From Beaufortia kweichowensis (lineage: Eukaryota; Chordata; Actinopteri; Cypriniformes; Gastromyzontidae): a stretch of 64,000 nucleotides of DNA. Below are positions 12,428 through 25,639 of this stretch, in pieces. The notes under the pieces are model-generated. The model was not told the origin of the DNA. It saw nothing but the letters and a program-made list of their open reading frames with translations, and did not search any database. Made by a program: the position numbers and the translations under genes. The stretch is taken from NCBI GenBank assembly GCA_019155185.1, contig CM032805.1, positions 1,453,031 to 1,517,030 on the forward strand, in the 5' to 3' direction. Every line of letters begins with the position of its first letter. Position 1 is the first letter of the stretch.

Positions 12428-13258
12428 CTCCAAACCAAAGTCAAAGCTTTGGACCTCTTCAGAACTACAGTCACTCCTGAAGACCTTCTCAAAACCACAG
12501 TCTTAGCCCAGGACCTCAACAAAATCATAGTCACAACCCAGGATCTCCTCAGAACATACATCCTAGAATCTCCTTAGCAACACAGTCCCATCCCAGGACC
12601 TCATCAGAACCACAAACACACCCTAGAACCTCATCAGAACCAAAGTCACACCCCAGGACCTCCTCAATTCAACAGTAATGTCCCAGAACATCCTTAGAAC
12701 CACAGTCATGTATCAGGACATCTTCAGAACCACAGTCAAAGCCCAGAACCTCTTCAAAACCACAGTTACAACCCAAAACCTCCTTAGGACCACAATCATA
12801 CCCAGGAACTCTTCAGAACCTCAGTCACACCCCAGGAGCTCCTCAGGACCACAGTTAAAGCCCATGACCTTACTAAAACCACAGTCACACCATAAAACCT
12901 AATCAGAACCACAGTCACACCCAAGAACCTCTTTAAAACCACAGTCACAACCCAAGAACCTCTTCAAAACCACAGTCACAACCCAAGAACGTCTTCAAAA
13001 CCACAGTCACACCCCAAGAGCTCCTCAGGACCACAGTTAAACCCTGCCCCTAACCGTAACGTCAATGGGGAGAAGACAAATCATACTAAAACGTACAAAC
13101 GAATTCATAGGAATTAGCCAACTCCTAAACCAGTGGCCTACCAACAACCAGTGGTCTATACCAACTCTCTAACCAGAAGGCAACGTTCACATCCTCGAAT
13201 CTCTTCAGAACCACAATCACACTCCAAAATCTCTACAGGACCACAGTCACCTTTTAAA
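12428..13258. repeat. Degenerate ~30-31 bp minisatellite
   Basis: About 20 diverged direct units, each built around aaccacagtcac(a)accc followed by agaacctcttcaa. Adjacent best-preserved units (12930-13020) repeat at 31 bp. The array is broken at about 13030-13195 by unrelated sequence (see the separate entry) and resumes for two units. It is open on both strands in places but is not coding. Confidence 0.9.
13030..13195. repeat. Dispersed repeat interrupting the minisatellite
   Basis: It begins ccctgcccctaaccgtaacg and includes acgtacaaacgaattcatag and gaattagccaactcctaaac. The same words occur in diverged form at 18125-18260 (cacccctaaccccgccccta, catgaattagccaactagta), so this is a mobile dispersed repeat that landed inside the array. 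Confidence 0.55.
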
Positions 13259-13259
13259 C

Positions 13260-16140
13260 CTTGTCCTTTCTAAATATTGTGTTAATGTTTCATTTAGATC
13301 CCACAGTCTTAACTGTTTCACAGTCTAACAGCAATGCTGTAAAGGAATTGTAATGATTGATTTCCTTAACAGTTTTGTAGTAGTCTTAGTTTTTTCTTTG
13401 CATACAGATTTAGAATTTTTGTCATTTGATTGAAAGTTGCATTTAGATCCGCAACATGCTTCATTACAAAAAGCAGATCATATGATATTTGGTATCTTGT
13501 TAAAATGCTAAGATTAAATAATCATTTTTAACCCAAATAATAGAACAGTCCAATAGTAGTGATAGCTGAGGCCCAACCTTGAGGTGATGGGTATTTTTAA
13601 GCAGGAATTCTGTTGAAAAACAGGTAAATGTAATACATTTGAGTTGACCGCATTAACCCTTACAATGCTTTGGCTTCTTGCACCTTTCATGCTTTAGCTA
13701 AAATTATCATTTTTGTTTTATTCTGCGAATTACATTTCTTCCATATTCCAAATAATTTTAATAATAACAATCATTTTGATTGTATTTATTTGGAGAAAAT
13801 AAAAAAACAGGACAAACCGCTCAAGAAAATAGATGCTCTCTGACCTCAAATGCTGCAAAGAAAACAAGTTCTCACGTACACAATAATCATGTTTCTACAT
13901 GTATTTTATAAGTTTTAATAAAAGTTCAAAAATAACTATTAGATGGAATAAGACTGATTTTTAATCACAGCTTTCATATGTCTTGTCGTACTCTCAGTCT
14001 TTCACATTGCTGTTGAATGACTTTATGTCACTCCTGAGATTATGCTTTTGTTGAAATTCAACAGACACTTGAATTGAATGACCTCCATACATGTATAAGT
14101 TCTGATTAAAAGACAAATTTGAGTGGTCTGTTAATGCACAGCTGTATATACTGTATTATAACACTTACACAAACAGGTCATTCTATAGAATTCATTTATA
14201 CAGAGAGTTACATGTATCAGGCACACATATCAAAGTAAAAGAGCAAACCTTGCGCGATCCTTGGCTTGAAGTCCTGTTCTGGTGCGATACCCCTTTCTTC
14301 ATCCAGTACTTCCTGACAGTGATTGCGCATACTCTGAAAAAATGTGTAGTGTATTGCAATGTATGTCACTTGGCATGAAAGTGTCTGCCAGATGTGAAAA
14401 TATAAAACATAACTTTGCAATATTATTTTTTTATAAATTTCATTTCCATTGTCAAATCAACTAAAATGCCACTTTGAACTTACTTTCAAAGTTCAATTTA
14501 CTGTGTAAGGCATCATGTCAACGCTTAATGTAATTGCTAATGTTAATACTTTCATTTTCGACAAAGCTAAAACATATGTTTCTGTTTTTATTTAGGCAAT
14601 TAATAAATGAGAGCAATGTTTCAGACTAATAATATATGTTTAGTTACATATTTACATAACTGTTGGGTTGTAATTACCTGATGTTTCGACCCAAAATGCT
14701 GGATTATTTCAATCCATTGTTGGATAAAATATGGATCATTTTTAGAGTGTATTTAATTCAGCATTTTTTAAACATTTTAATGACTTTAAATGACATTTTT
14801 TGTATTTTGCTTGTTTTGTTTTGAGTTTTTTTTTTTTTTGACATATATTTGTCATGTAACATTGCTAGTCATCTGCTAGCAACTTATTTTTTATTATAAT
14901 AAAAATAGTCAAACTGCTGGCTGTCCTTCTTTTCAGGCTGTCCTAAAGTTCGTTTTTGTATTACGAGTCCTCTTATCATCACGATTAGGATTGACAGAAT
15001 TGTGTTTGTAATATCTATATAAGGTTGATTAACTAAAATATTCACAGTTTCAGTGCATTAAAAAATGTCAATAAATTACAAATGTGTGTAAGACAAAATA
15101 ATAAATAAAATGAGATTATTTGAACTCGAAACCCGTTTGTATTTGCATGTGTCAACACAACCTACAGTATAAACAGATGTCAGTATAACCAGATATCAAA
15201 TTAAATGACTGTCCATTCACTTTTATCTGAAGTGATCGATTATTAAGACTTTATTTAGTTTTTTATTAAAGTTGGCTGATCAAACTTATATTGTAAGTTT
15301 AATTTTAATCCTTTTGACCACGTCGAGGCTGGTGAAGCTGGAGATTGTCCAACCCTGTGTATAATCTTTCAAGGACAGGTTCAGTTGTTTCTGTTTGGAT
15401 GGCTTCAATACTTCACACAGCGACATTAAAAAAGCGAAAAACATCTTCATTACCCACTTCAGGTAAAAACATGAATCATAAAATGCAAACATTGCTTGAA
15501 CTGAAAGTGCAACATGCAAATACAAAACTTAACATTATTGTATGTGTATGGTTTCTTAAGTATACTGTTTATATGACCTTCTCTTTATATTCTCTAAAAA
15601 GTTCAGTTTGTTCTTATTTATACAATGGCAGTAAATGGTGCCTGCGTTTAAAAAATCATATTTTTATATTTTCATCTTTTTAAATCATTACATATATTTA
15701 AAAAATATGAATTAGGAAAAATATTGATCTTAGCTAAAATAATATCATGTATACATTCTCAAAATCCAATATGGCGACATATTGATAACTTATCTCCTTT
15801 GTTCTTGTGACAAGCATTGAGTTAATGCTAAACAGTATTTATGCTAATAACTATTTAACTTTGACTAATGAACTACTTCTTTTCTGTCTATGTCAGCAGT
15901 TTGATGTTATAGCTGCACTCAGTCAACTCAGTCATCCCCGGCTAAACAATCCTTTATTGTATAATATTAGCCTTTTAACTACTACCTAGTTTACCATACA
16001 CACAAACACATTGTTAAATTCAATCACAACTAATAATCCAGATCAACTCAAAACTCAGACCTACACGACTTCAAACTTTAGTAAATTTAGTTCACAACTT
16101 TAAATCAAATAATTTTGATCAAACTATTGACTGCAGCTGT
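13260..16140. other. Intergenic, no gene seen
   Basis: AT-rich DNA with no gene. The longest open frame (15345-15683 plus) crosses low-complexity sequence, has no recognisable domain and lacks a partner exon. A short aacccaac-type repeat lies near 14665-14720. Confidence 0.4.
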
Positions 16141-16201
16141 GACGCGTCAGAGGAGAAATGACCCTCCAAGTGAGTCTGGGTTCTCCCAAGGGTTTTTCTC
16201 C

Positions 16202-16293
<92 letters not shown>

Positions 16294-16500
16294 TCATTAA
16301 TGGAGTTTGGGTTCCTTGCCACCGTCGCTGTGTTGGAGTGTCACTAGGAGACTGCTGATATTAGATATTACTGATATTAGTTATTAAATGAGCTTTTATA
16401 TTTCCTGCTTGTCATTCTGTTTATTCTGCTGTAAAGCTGCTTTGAAACAGCGCTACACTGATAAAGCGCTATACAAATAAACTTCAAATTGAACTTGAAC
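16140..16500 (+). repeat. Retroelement 3' tail-like repeat split by (TA)n
   Basis: The left part (gagtctgggttctcccaagg) and right part (tggagtttgggttccttgcc) are the two halves of an abundant fish repeat. It ends gctgctttgaaacagcgcta ... gcgctatacaaataaac, then a ttgaacttgaacttgac simple tail, as in LINE/SINE 3' ends. A second tail fragment is at 56485-56550. The exact class is not assigned. Confidence 0.6.
16202..16290. repeat. (TA)n microsatellite
   Basis: About 44 TA units with two tatg interruptions, inside the repeat at 16140-16500. Confidence 0.97.
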
Positions 16501-17284
16501 TTGACTAAACTTTATAATGAAGTAAACCCAAAACAGATGTGCTGATATTATTAATACTATTATTAATGTTAGAAGTCATTTAATGATGTGTTTGTTGTGT
16601 TTGATGATGTCTGTTTTAAGGTATAGGCACACTGAAATGTCCAGCTTGCTCTTGTTCATACAATGGCACTGAAAGGTGCCCAAGTATCACAAAAAGATGA
16701 CATATTATAGGATTTGCAAGAAATGTAATATGTTTCTTAGTATGTTAATAATATCATGTATTATGCACGTTTTGGTCAGATATGGTGGCTGTAGTTTGTT
16801 TTAATGAGTAAATCTCATCATTTTGTTTATGTTTGTAATATATTTGATCACAAGAACAATTCCCGGGTGTGCTACCCCCCCAAACACTTGACTGAATTGT
16901 CCCATTACCGTTTAAACTGTTTTGTTGTTTTTATTTGGCAGTTTAACAGTTCTGGCAATATTTCAGTCCAGCATTTACACGTTTAGGTTAGAAATGATTC
17001 TGTACTGCTGTACACAGTGAAGCCTTTTTCAGAGGAAATAATCGAAACATCACTTCATACCACATCTACAGTGTCTGTGGTGTAAACAAATAAGTACATT
17101 AATTTAGCAATCATCAGTATTTTTCCTTTGAAAAGGTAACGTGGCAGTATCATGGTATTCTTTGGACCCTTTTGAAGTACCATGATAAAATTAGATTGAG
17201 AAAAACGTAAGAACTTGACAGGATGTTGTCACATACGTTTATTTGAATACAATGCAACATGCATCTGGTCAGGATTTTCAGCTA

Positions 17285-17435
17285 CTTTCTCTCTTTCTGG
17301 CTATTATTTGAAAGTACTTTATGAGTAACTGTAATTAAATTACAGAAGAAATCCCTTACTTTACTTTTCAGAGGAAAAGTAATTTACTTACAGAAATGAA
17401 TTACTCAAGTAATCCATTACACCAACACAGTTGAC
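17285..17435. repeat. Dispersed 'taattac' palindromic repeat, copy 1
   Basis: It holds gtaactgtaattaaattaca ... gaggaaaagtaatttactta ... taatccattacaccaacaca. A similar block lies at 33935-34030. This is a common fish repeat with inverted taatta arms. Confidence 0.5.
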
Positions 17436-18059
17436 AACTGAGTTCATCTTCACAATGTAAGCAAACATCTTACTGTAAAGCTTTAAAGTAGCTTAAACGT
17501 GTCAAACGTTTGTCATGTAATTAGCTCTTTGTCATGCAGTTTTCTTTACATTTGAGTAGTTTGCTCAATACTCGTCTCTTGTTTGCAGGGCCGGCCACAT
17601 CACTTCCACATCGGATTGATATTCATAAATGTAATGCAATGCAATGATTTTAGCTGGAAAAGGGTTTACATTTTAGATCATTTTCGAATCAAAAACATTA
17701 CTTAAACCTTGTCAAATCTAACCCAGTCACTCCTTATACAATGCATTTTAACACATTTATATTTCAAATTATGAAAATCTTTGTAGCTTCAGTACAAACC
17801 AGAACTACTGCTTGATGTGTATAGTAAAACTGACATCTCAATGGCAAACAATAACATACAATGTTAATTCAAAATGAATGTGTCAGCCTGTTCTCACAGG
17901 ATTTCAGAACTGTTTCATGAAGTGGCTAATTGATATAAATTCATAGAAAATGAACTGTACAAGTATTAGAAAAAAAGTTACATGTATTTACTATACATTT
18001 AACAATAAATTATGTATATTTATAAGTAACCATCCATAAAACTCCATAAAAACTAAGTA

Positions 18060-18260
18060 CATGTGGTTAGTACACAGGACAAAATTAACTAATTTAATAT
18101 ATTAATAACTATTTTACAAGCTCAGGCTAACCAAGAAGCCCCACCCCTAACCCCGCCCCTAAATCTAACCATTACTGATGCAAAAGCAAATAGTACTGAA
18201 ATGTACGAATAAGATCATAATAATGTACATGAATTAGCCAACTAGTAAAATAGTTATGAA
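18060..18260. repeat. Dispersed repeat related to 13030-13195
   Basis: It shares the cccctaacc run and the gaattagccaact word with 13030-13195, in the same order. Confidence 0.5.
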
Positions 18261-19080
18261 TTGCCATGAGACTGTGTTGAATTTGTTGATGTCAGTGTTG
18301 ATCAGGCTTTCACATTTAGTAGTGCAAATAATGTGCATGAGATGTATTAGATGACACTATTTTTGGCATTGCTATTGTATAGTCATATTAATATATATCT
18401 AAACAAATGTGCCAGTATCCCAAATTACTCTTACAGGCTATGATATATAATCTCTTTGTTATTGACATTTCTCAACAGATCACAAATCAAATTTATAAAC
18501 ATACATCAAAAAAGAGATTCAATGACGTTTAAAACACTTTATAAAGATAAAATATCTTTATTAAAGCTTTTAAACATATCCATTAAGCAAAGTAATTCGC
18601 AGATTAGTATATATTCATTTTACATACAAAAGCTGGGAAAGATGTGGATGACTATAATGTGACTCTTTCTGTGAAATTCAAGTCTTGAAATGATGAGAAT
18701 AAAAGCAGTAAGTAATCATAGCCATATAAATGATGAAAATAGGTCATGTGTGTTTATGTAAATAATTGATTATAGATTATATGACTTTGACATACAGTAC
18801 CTATAATACTGAAATTAATTATTTCATTGACACTAACAAAAAACAATTGGCTTCCTAAACATTCATTTCAGTTTTTAACATGGCTTTACTCAGTCAATAT
18901 TAAAGATATCAGGGTTACATTTGAATGATTTTATGTAGAAAACAGCAAATCACAAAACAAAGACTATCTGAGTTTTTACAGACTGGGTCACATCTTTAAA
19001 TAGCCCTGTTGTTAGTAATGAAAAGTGTTTTTTTCCAGTTTGATACATCCAGTAAGATCATCATGTCAGTATATAATATA

Positions 19081-19085
<5 letters not shown>

Positions 19086-19142
<57 letters not shown>
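19086..19142. repeat. (TA)n microsatellite
   Basis: About 28 uninterrupted TA units. Confidence 0.97.
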
Positions 19143-19146
<4 letters not shown>

Positions 19147-19319
19147 AAATAAAAATGCTCCATATAAACACCTCAGTTGGAATAAGAACAGTCCACCAAA
19201 TCTTTCCATTTAAATGATTTTATGGCTATTGATTGTTATCCAAATATAACATTAAATTTATAAAACAGACATGCATGCATGTATTGGGCTTTTACTACAT
19301 ATTTAAAATGGGAATAAAT

Positions 19320-19480
19320 TGACATATTGTATTAAAGTGTGTTTCTGGGCTCAAATGGTAAAAAGTCATCGGTTCAAATCCAGGGAACACACATATGGAT
19401 AAAAATGTATACTTTGTTACGCACTGTAAGTTGCTTTGGATAAAATCGTCTGCCAAATGCATAAATGTATATTTAACATC
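19320..19480 (+). repeat. tRNA-derived SINE (V-SINE-like), copy 2
   Basis: The tRNA-like head has the B-box-like ggttcaaatcc at 19372-19382. The tail gtaagttgctttggataaaa and gtctgccaaatgcataaatg follow. The structure is a Pol III SINE, not a functional tRNA gene. Confidence 0.75.
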
Positions 19481-19747
19481 ACCATTGTACGTATTTAAAG
19501 TCAACTTACTTACATTGCAGGCAATAAGGAAATGTAAGGACAAAGCTGTCCGTAAAACAACTGTAAGCGGCAAGCTACATGTAATGCAAATATCTCTGGA
19601 GCATCCGGTGATCTTTCTGAGCCATCTGTACACAGGCTGAACACACTGCAACACAATTCCCTCAAGCTACATCTCATTATGTTATGCAACGGGAATATCG
19701 CAGAGTTTAACATGTGGGATGCTAAATTGTGGACATATGGCACAGGC

Positions 19748-19756
<9 letters not shown>

Positions 19757-19838
<82 letters not shown>
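19757..19838. repeat. (GA)n microsatellite
   Basis: About 40 perfect GA units after a short (GT)n run. Confidence 0.97.
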
Positions 19839-19842
<4 letters not shown>

Positions 19843-20608
19843 ACATTGTGATCTCTGTGATCTAGGCATTACAAAAACCTTCAAAGATTGAATTGTAGAG
19901 AAGATGCTCAGAAGCTCTGAAAAGAGAGAAACTCCAGATATCAGGTCTTTACAGTGCACAAGTGTCCTATCACACACTGAACATGAGAAAACATAACAGT
20001 ACACGACAGATTTTCACAACATCTCTGTAAACCACTTCATACACTGTGTAAAACGTGTTTTACTGGTGCTATTTCTACTGTCTGTACTATATGTATTTAC
20101 AGTAATGCTGCTTAGCAACAATGGAAAATTAGGTTAATAGTTATGAGAAAGAAATAGATTATTGATGATCTACTGATGAACAGATTTTGAGAACATTTCA
20201 ATTCATTAATTTGAGAACATTTAAAAAAAACAATATGTATGAATAAATGTTTTTACTTTTCTCTCTCTATATATATTAAACTGAATGTTTTTATTTTTAT
20301 TTTTTCATTTGTGTGTATGTATGTGTGTATAGTTCTTTGTGTGCATGCGTTTGGAGTGTGTTTATTTGTTTAAGTTGTTTTTTGTGTAGTTGATTTGAAA
20401 CAATACAAACTGTATATATAAATAAACTAGACTTTTAAATGATATTTTTACCATGTCATTTTTTTGTGAAATATTTTTGAGTCTCTATCTTTTCTATTGT
20501 AGACTATTGTATCTAAAAAAGGGTGTGTTGTTTTTGTGTCGTTTTGTGTTAAATATATAAAAGGGACAACACATGTTGAGTTAAAAGTAACACAAAATGT
20601 GCTTTCTT

Positions 20609-20691
20609 TAACTTAACACAAAGATGTGTCTAGTAAGGGACAACGCATTTGTGTGTTGTCCCTAACTAGACACATCTTGTGTTATTTTTAA
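20609..20691. repeat. Near-perfect ~30-bp inverted repeat (hairpin element)
   Basis: The left arm runs from aacacaaagatgtgtc through tagtaagggacaac. The right arm gttgtccctaactaga continues through cacatcttgtgtt. The arms are reverse complements over about 30 bp with one or two differences, around a loop of about 6-8 bases. Flanking aacaca/tgtgtt words extend the palindrome loosely from about 20525. It looks like a small foldback DNA element. Confidence 0.8.
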
Positions 20692-20699
20692 CACATCTG

Positions 20700-22330
20700 T
20701 TTTTTTAATGAAATGTCCTAAGTAAATACAAAGAGACATTTTTCAAGTGATTTACATTAATTACATTTTTAAACAATGTTTTGTTTAGCATTTCTTTATT
20801 GTACTCATAGAACATAACAATACAAATTTTTTTTCAATAAATAAGCCAATAAGAGAATATCATCTGGTTAGATCTGTGTTAAAGCATAGTTTTGCAATTA
20901 TCTTTATACCTGTACATTCATTTACATATGGGAATCCTGAAATTTTGATTAATTTGACCTGAATTTTTCATTAGCTTGTCGAATCTGAGAGTAAGTGTCA
21001 GATGGGTTAGTGATGCACAGGTAGTGCACACTTGACCGCTGGCGCCTAGACTGTTAGATATATTACTGCAGTACCTTCAGTCATCTGTTTATAGCTGCTA
21101 AAATGTTCACATTTGTGTTGATAATGTGAGCAAATGGCAGCAGATGTGAGGTCAGCTTTATATTTACGTCTCTGGAGACCCATTTCAGCTAGAGGTCTCT
21201 TCCATTAAACATGCAAACATGTGAGAACATGCAAACATGCCCCTGTTTGGGTACAGCAAAGCTACTTCTAGAAACACTTGCAACTTTTGCACTTAAAAAA
21301 TAACTAAATAAATACAAATATACAAATAAATGAAAATTAATTATTTCATTAATAATGTGTGAAACAAGTGTATAAACAAAACAGATGACAGATCTCAAAC
21401 AAATGAGATGAACTCATTCTTTTCATTTCATCAAATGATGCTATAAAGATCACACTGCTGTGTAAATATGAACCTTTAATTTATAATAAAACTGTGTTTT
21501 CTGTCCCTAATTTCTAAAAATGTCATTTTAGAGTACAGTAAACATATACAAATATCAAAATTTCTGTCCTTTTTCTTACAATGCTAAATGTAAAGTAGGT
21601 GTTAAAGGCCTAATTGTTTTAATAAAAATCTTTTTTTCTGTCATCCTATTTCCAAATATTTCCTATTTCCAAATATTTTTAATGTGAAGTAAACCAGTTT
21701 GCTAATAAGATTTCCTAAACCTTTTTAAATTTATATAAACCCATAGATATATTATTAAGCACCCATAGATCAATAATAAGTATCCACAACATTTAAATCT
21801 TAAACTTCTATAGAAACTATAAATATAAATATAATAAAAACCCCGCTTTTAATGCGTGTTGTTCATTTTATTATCTTAAACAATTTACAACAACACACAC
21901 CTAAAACATAGAAGAGTAAACAAATAAAAATGAATTAATTCATTAAATTACTACTTCACAAACAAACAAATTTGTGGTCTTTACTAAACAAAATGTTGTG
22001 ATGCAAAAAGACAATCTATTTTTTAATAAATAATTATACCTATCATGAACGTTAAAGAGTTAAACAGAAATCATTTTTGTAGCAAGATGGAAGCGCTCAT
22101 CATGACATAAATAAGAATTAAATCCATGTTTGTAAAGATCTTTTGTGAAGTACAACACACCATCAAACGCCTTTCAAGCAACACCAAATATAAACCCGAC
22201 CTGCCTAAGCTTAATGTGATAAGAAAAAAATATATCTTAAATTTCCTACATTGTAAACAAGTAAGATGAAATAATAATATTGGAGATGATACAGTCTGTG
22301 ATGCGGCCTGTGATCTGCAACCTATTAGCA
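20700..22330. other. Intergenic, no gene seen
   Basis: Strongly AT-rich DNA with no gene and no clear repeat family. Open frames are short and of low complexity. Confidence 0.35.
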
Positions 22331-22610
22331 TCATTTCGTCCATCGAGCTCCATTAATTGCGCGTGAATGCAAACTTGCGCGGAAGAATAAGATTTTGGAG
22401 AGGCCTGCCAGATACTTGCTCCTCTCGGGAGACCTTTCACCTTCTTCACGGTAGCTGTGCAGTACTTAAAGACTGCTTTTTACTCAAGCTGGGACGAGCA
22501 CCTGCTTTTGGCACAAAATGGTCGACATCAGCAAAATGGTTTAATGCTTCATCTGCACAAAGATTGCTAAAAGATTGCAAACTCATAATAATAAATATTA
22601 CATCTTCTTA
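22330..22610. promoter_or_regulatory. Conserved-looking complex non-coding block upstream of nkx2.4
   Basis: This block is of higher complexity and GC than its AT-rich surroundings. It contains attaattgcgcgtgaatgca, a ttactcaag NK2/TTF-1-like core near 22482-22490, and an ATGGTCGACATC patch. There is no splice-consistent coding signal. The enhancer call is inference. Confidence 0.3.
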
Positions 22611-24589
22611 ATCGTAGATGAAAATGCAATAATGTGTGCCTATTGGATTTGTTAATAATAATGTAAAATGTAATTAATAAAATAATCAAAATATTAAAAA
22701 AATAAAATATTGTGTATGTATTTGACGTTTTATATACGCTTTATATACAGTTATCTATTACAAAATATAGCCTAGGTGTTTACAAAACAAATAAATAACT
22801 GTAAAACATTATAAATGTGTTCATTTTATAGTGAATACTTTAAGGAACATTCTGAGGCAGAAAGTATATTATATATCAACTATATTAATGTACCAATTTA
22901 TTAATAAGCTATTATCATATGATTCAAATGTAGTTGGTGTTCCACCAAATAAATAAATCTGATGGCTGTGCTCTAAAACCAAACTATGTCATTAAATAAA
23001 ATAGCATAAAAACCATGTAAACAGCTGTTTAATGTGTGTTTATAAACGTCTTAGCATTATCATGTTGCTTGTGTAATAAGCTCTGTGTGGTAATGACAAA
23101 GGTTCTGTTATAACATAACAAAAACTATAAAGACACAAACAGAGAGACTGACCACATAAAAGCAACTTTGCTGTTATTTGATCATGAATTTTTATGTCAT
23201 AGAATAAGCAACATGACCACGTGCAAACAATGTTTGTCTGCTAAACAATTATTATATTTTAAGTCACACATCGTACACAATTTAACTTGGTTAAATCGTG
23301 GAAAAGGTAGGAAAGGTAATAAATAAATATATGTCGATCTTCATTAACATAATCGTCGTCTACATGAATTAAACAAAGAGGCCCGCGCGCTGGCCTTGTA
23401 TCCATGTGTTTGATGCATTCACCTCAATGAGATGTCCATGAACAGTATTGTGAAAAACATATTTAAAGCACGTCGTTGAGTGTTTTACGCATTGCCTGGC
23501 ATTGTGCGTTGCGCCTCGACCTGAACTCCCTCTCAGTAACGCAGCAGCTAAACTAAATTGTGCAATTTGTAAATACGTTTTCATATCTCCATCATGTATG
23601 GGTTTTATTTTTAAAACATAATTATGTAAATTATGTTTTACGCGTGGGTACACGAAAAATCTTCCAAGCCAAACTCTCAAGAATGCATTTAATTCATTCC
23701 GGACACTTTGTTGCGCAGTCAGATCTGTGAGATGTTGGGTCAGGAGCTCAACTCTTACTCTGACCCTTGATCCGTCAAGCACTCCTGTGGACAAATGCGC
23801 GGCTGAGGCTTACATTTACTCCATACGAGCATGGAAGTATGAATTAAATGTGAATAAAAATAAAGTGCACCGTTCACCAAAATATAATTTATTTTAATGG
23901 TGAGACAATAACCAAACTGTCTTGTAATGAGTAAAAAGGAAAGTCCACGAGTTATGTTAACAGCTAAAAACAAGTTAAACGAAAACAAAATGGCACGGAT
24001 ATCTTCATTTGCGCTTTAGATATTGTATTCTAGCCTACTGTTTACTTGCTATAAGAACGCAGACATGTGCGCGCGCACTGCATGATGCGCAATCTGTTTA
24101 ACCAAGACCTTGATTTTAATGAACAGCAGCATGAACAAATATTCTCCACAATAAAGAGAGTTTTGGGACAATGTCAATATAATTTTTTAATGATCTCCAA
24201 GTGACCTCTCCTAGGTTTAAATGATACTTTAATTTCACCTCCATCGCTATGAGAAATGCGCGTGCAATAATTGTAACTTATTGTAAACTGATCAGCCACT
24301 GTAAGCAAAGTTTGTTCGATGTTTTACTTTTTTTTATTGTAATGAGAGCCTCATTATCAGCCACAAACGCGCAGATACACAAGCTGGAAAATCTAAAACA
24401 TATTTACAGAGGTTTACGCAAATATCAAAGCAGAACAAACCATCGAATCCAAACACCATAAACTCGCCATATCCAACGCAAAGTTATTTTACAGGGCAGC
24501 CTGTTTCAGTACCTGAGAAAATGTAGTCCAGTATCCCAGCAGATTGACTTTGCATTTGTTTCTTCCCCATTATAAGAAAACCTACATAT

Positions 24590-24860
24590 TTTGCGCTTTG
24601 CGTCTAGTTGAAATGCCAAGCGGTCAGTCGTGCAGTGGTTTCTCCAGCAGCATCAGCAGAGTGAGGCGGCTGCTTGGCCCTCGGTCATGCTCTCTGCCTT
24701 AATATTGCGCAAGGTTGAGTGGCCCTCATTTACCTAATGGATCAGGCGCCCAAAACCTTAGATGAGTTTCTCTCTCTGAGTCACAAACCAAACTCTGTGA
24801 TCCATCTGCTCTCACGATCATGCCAAAATAAATGCACCGACAATTACAAGGTCGGGTTTT
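24590..24860. promoter_or_regulatory. Conserved-looking complex non-coding block upstream of nkx2.4
   Basis: Dense, non-repetitive sequence about 1.6 kb upstream of the nkx2.4 start. It has caattacaagg and cctaatggatc homeodomain-type cores and low A/T-run content. Candidate enhancer by texture and position only. Confidence 0.3.
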
Positions 24861-25639
24861 ATGTTTATTATATTTATTATATGTTTATTAGTCAGGTGAG
24901 AATGCTGAAAGTTAGTGTTTGCTTGGAGATGTAGGTTTATTACAAACGTGTAATTGTGAAGACCAAATGCCATGGCCGTTAAAAGAAATTTCAACTTGCC
25001 TACATGGAGTAGTCAGAGCTCATATTTTACATCTAAATGTCTGAGATAGGCATGCACACACGTGGTCGTGTTAGCAAAAGGTGTGTTCGACGTCACTGAT
25101 TGATGCGTGCATGGAAATATTATTTTCTGGAAACTTGCGTTGTCTTTGTTTCCTAACTTAAAAATGTTACATTTAACCATTTATATAAAATGTGTAAAAA
25201 TTAAAAGAGTATGTCAAATGTAATAAAAAAAATTATAATATGGAGGTTACCGGTTTTTTTCTAATCCCAGGCTATTTCTCTGAATTTATGCGTTATATTA
25301 TTACGTTTTATTATTGGTAAACATCAATAAATCTACATTATTAGATTAAGAAACATTGTTACAATGGTAAAAAAATAAAGGTAAAAATTAATTATATAGC
25401 TAATTTACCAATAGTTATAATAATGAGTTTATATTTACAATTTGATAGGCTCCTGCACTTGAAAGCACCTGAAAAGAGATAGCAAATAGATGCATGTTTC
25501 CAATTTAGATGCTTTATTTTTCAAAAAAACTAAATCAATATTTTGATCACAGATTGTTCTCTTAACGCATGTGCAATTTCTAACCTGTCTATAAGTCTAA
25601 ATACATATTACAACGCAAAACGCAATAAAACATTCACCG

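Noticed and set aside
12678..12902. Open frame of 74 codons with repeated peptide units
   Set aside because: It is a read-through of the ~30-bp minisatellite, which shifts frame elsewhere.
12428..13258. CRISPR-like look of regularly spaced repeats
   Set aside because: The repeats are contiguous, degenerate units without unique spacers, in a vertebrate genome. It is a minisatellite.
19320..19480. tRNA gene suggested by ggttcaaatcc
   Set aside because: The head does not fold as a full cloverleaf and is followed by the SINE tail.
19510..20004. Open frames across the (GA)n tract, including a Ser-Leu-rich one on the minus strand
   Set aside because: Dinucleotide repeats are open in all phases; no splice or family support.
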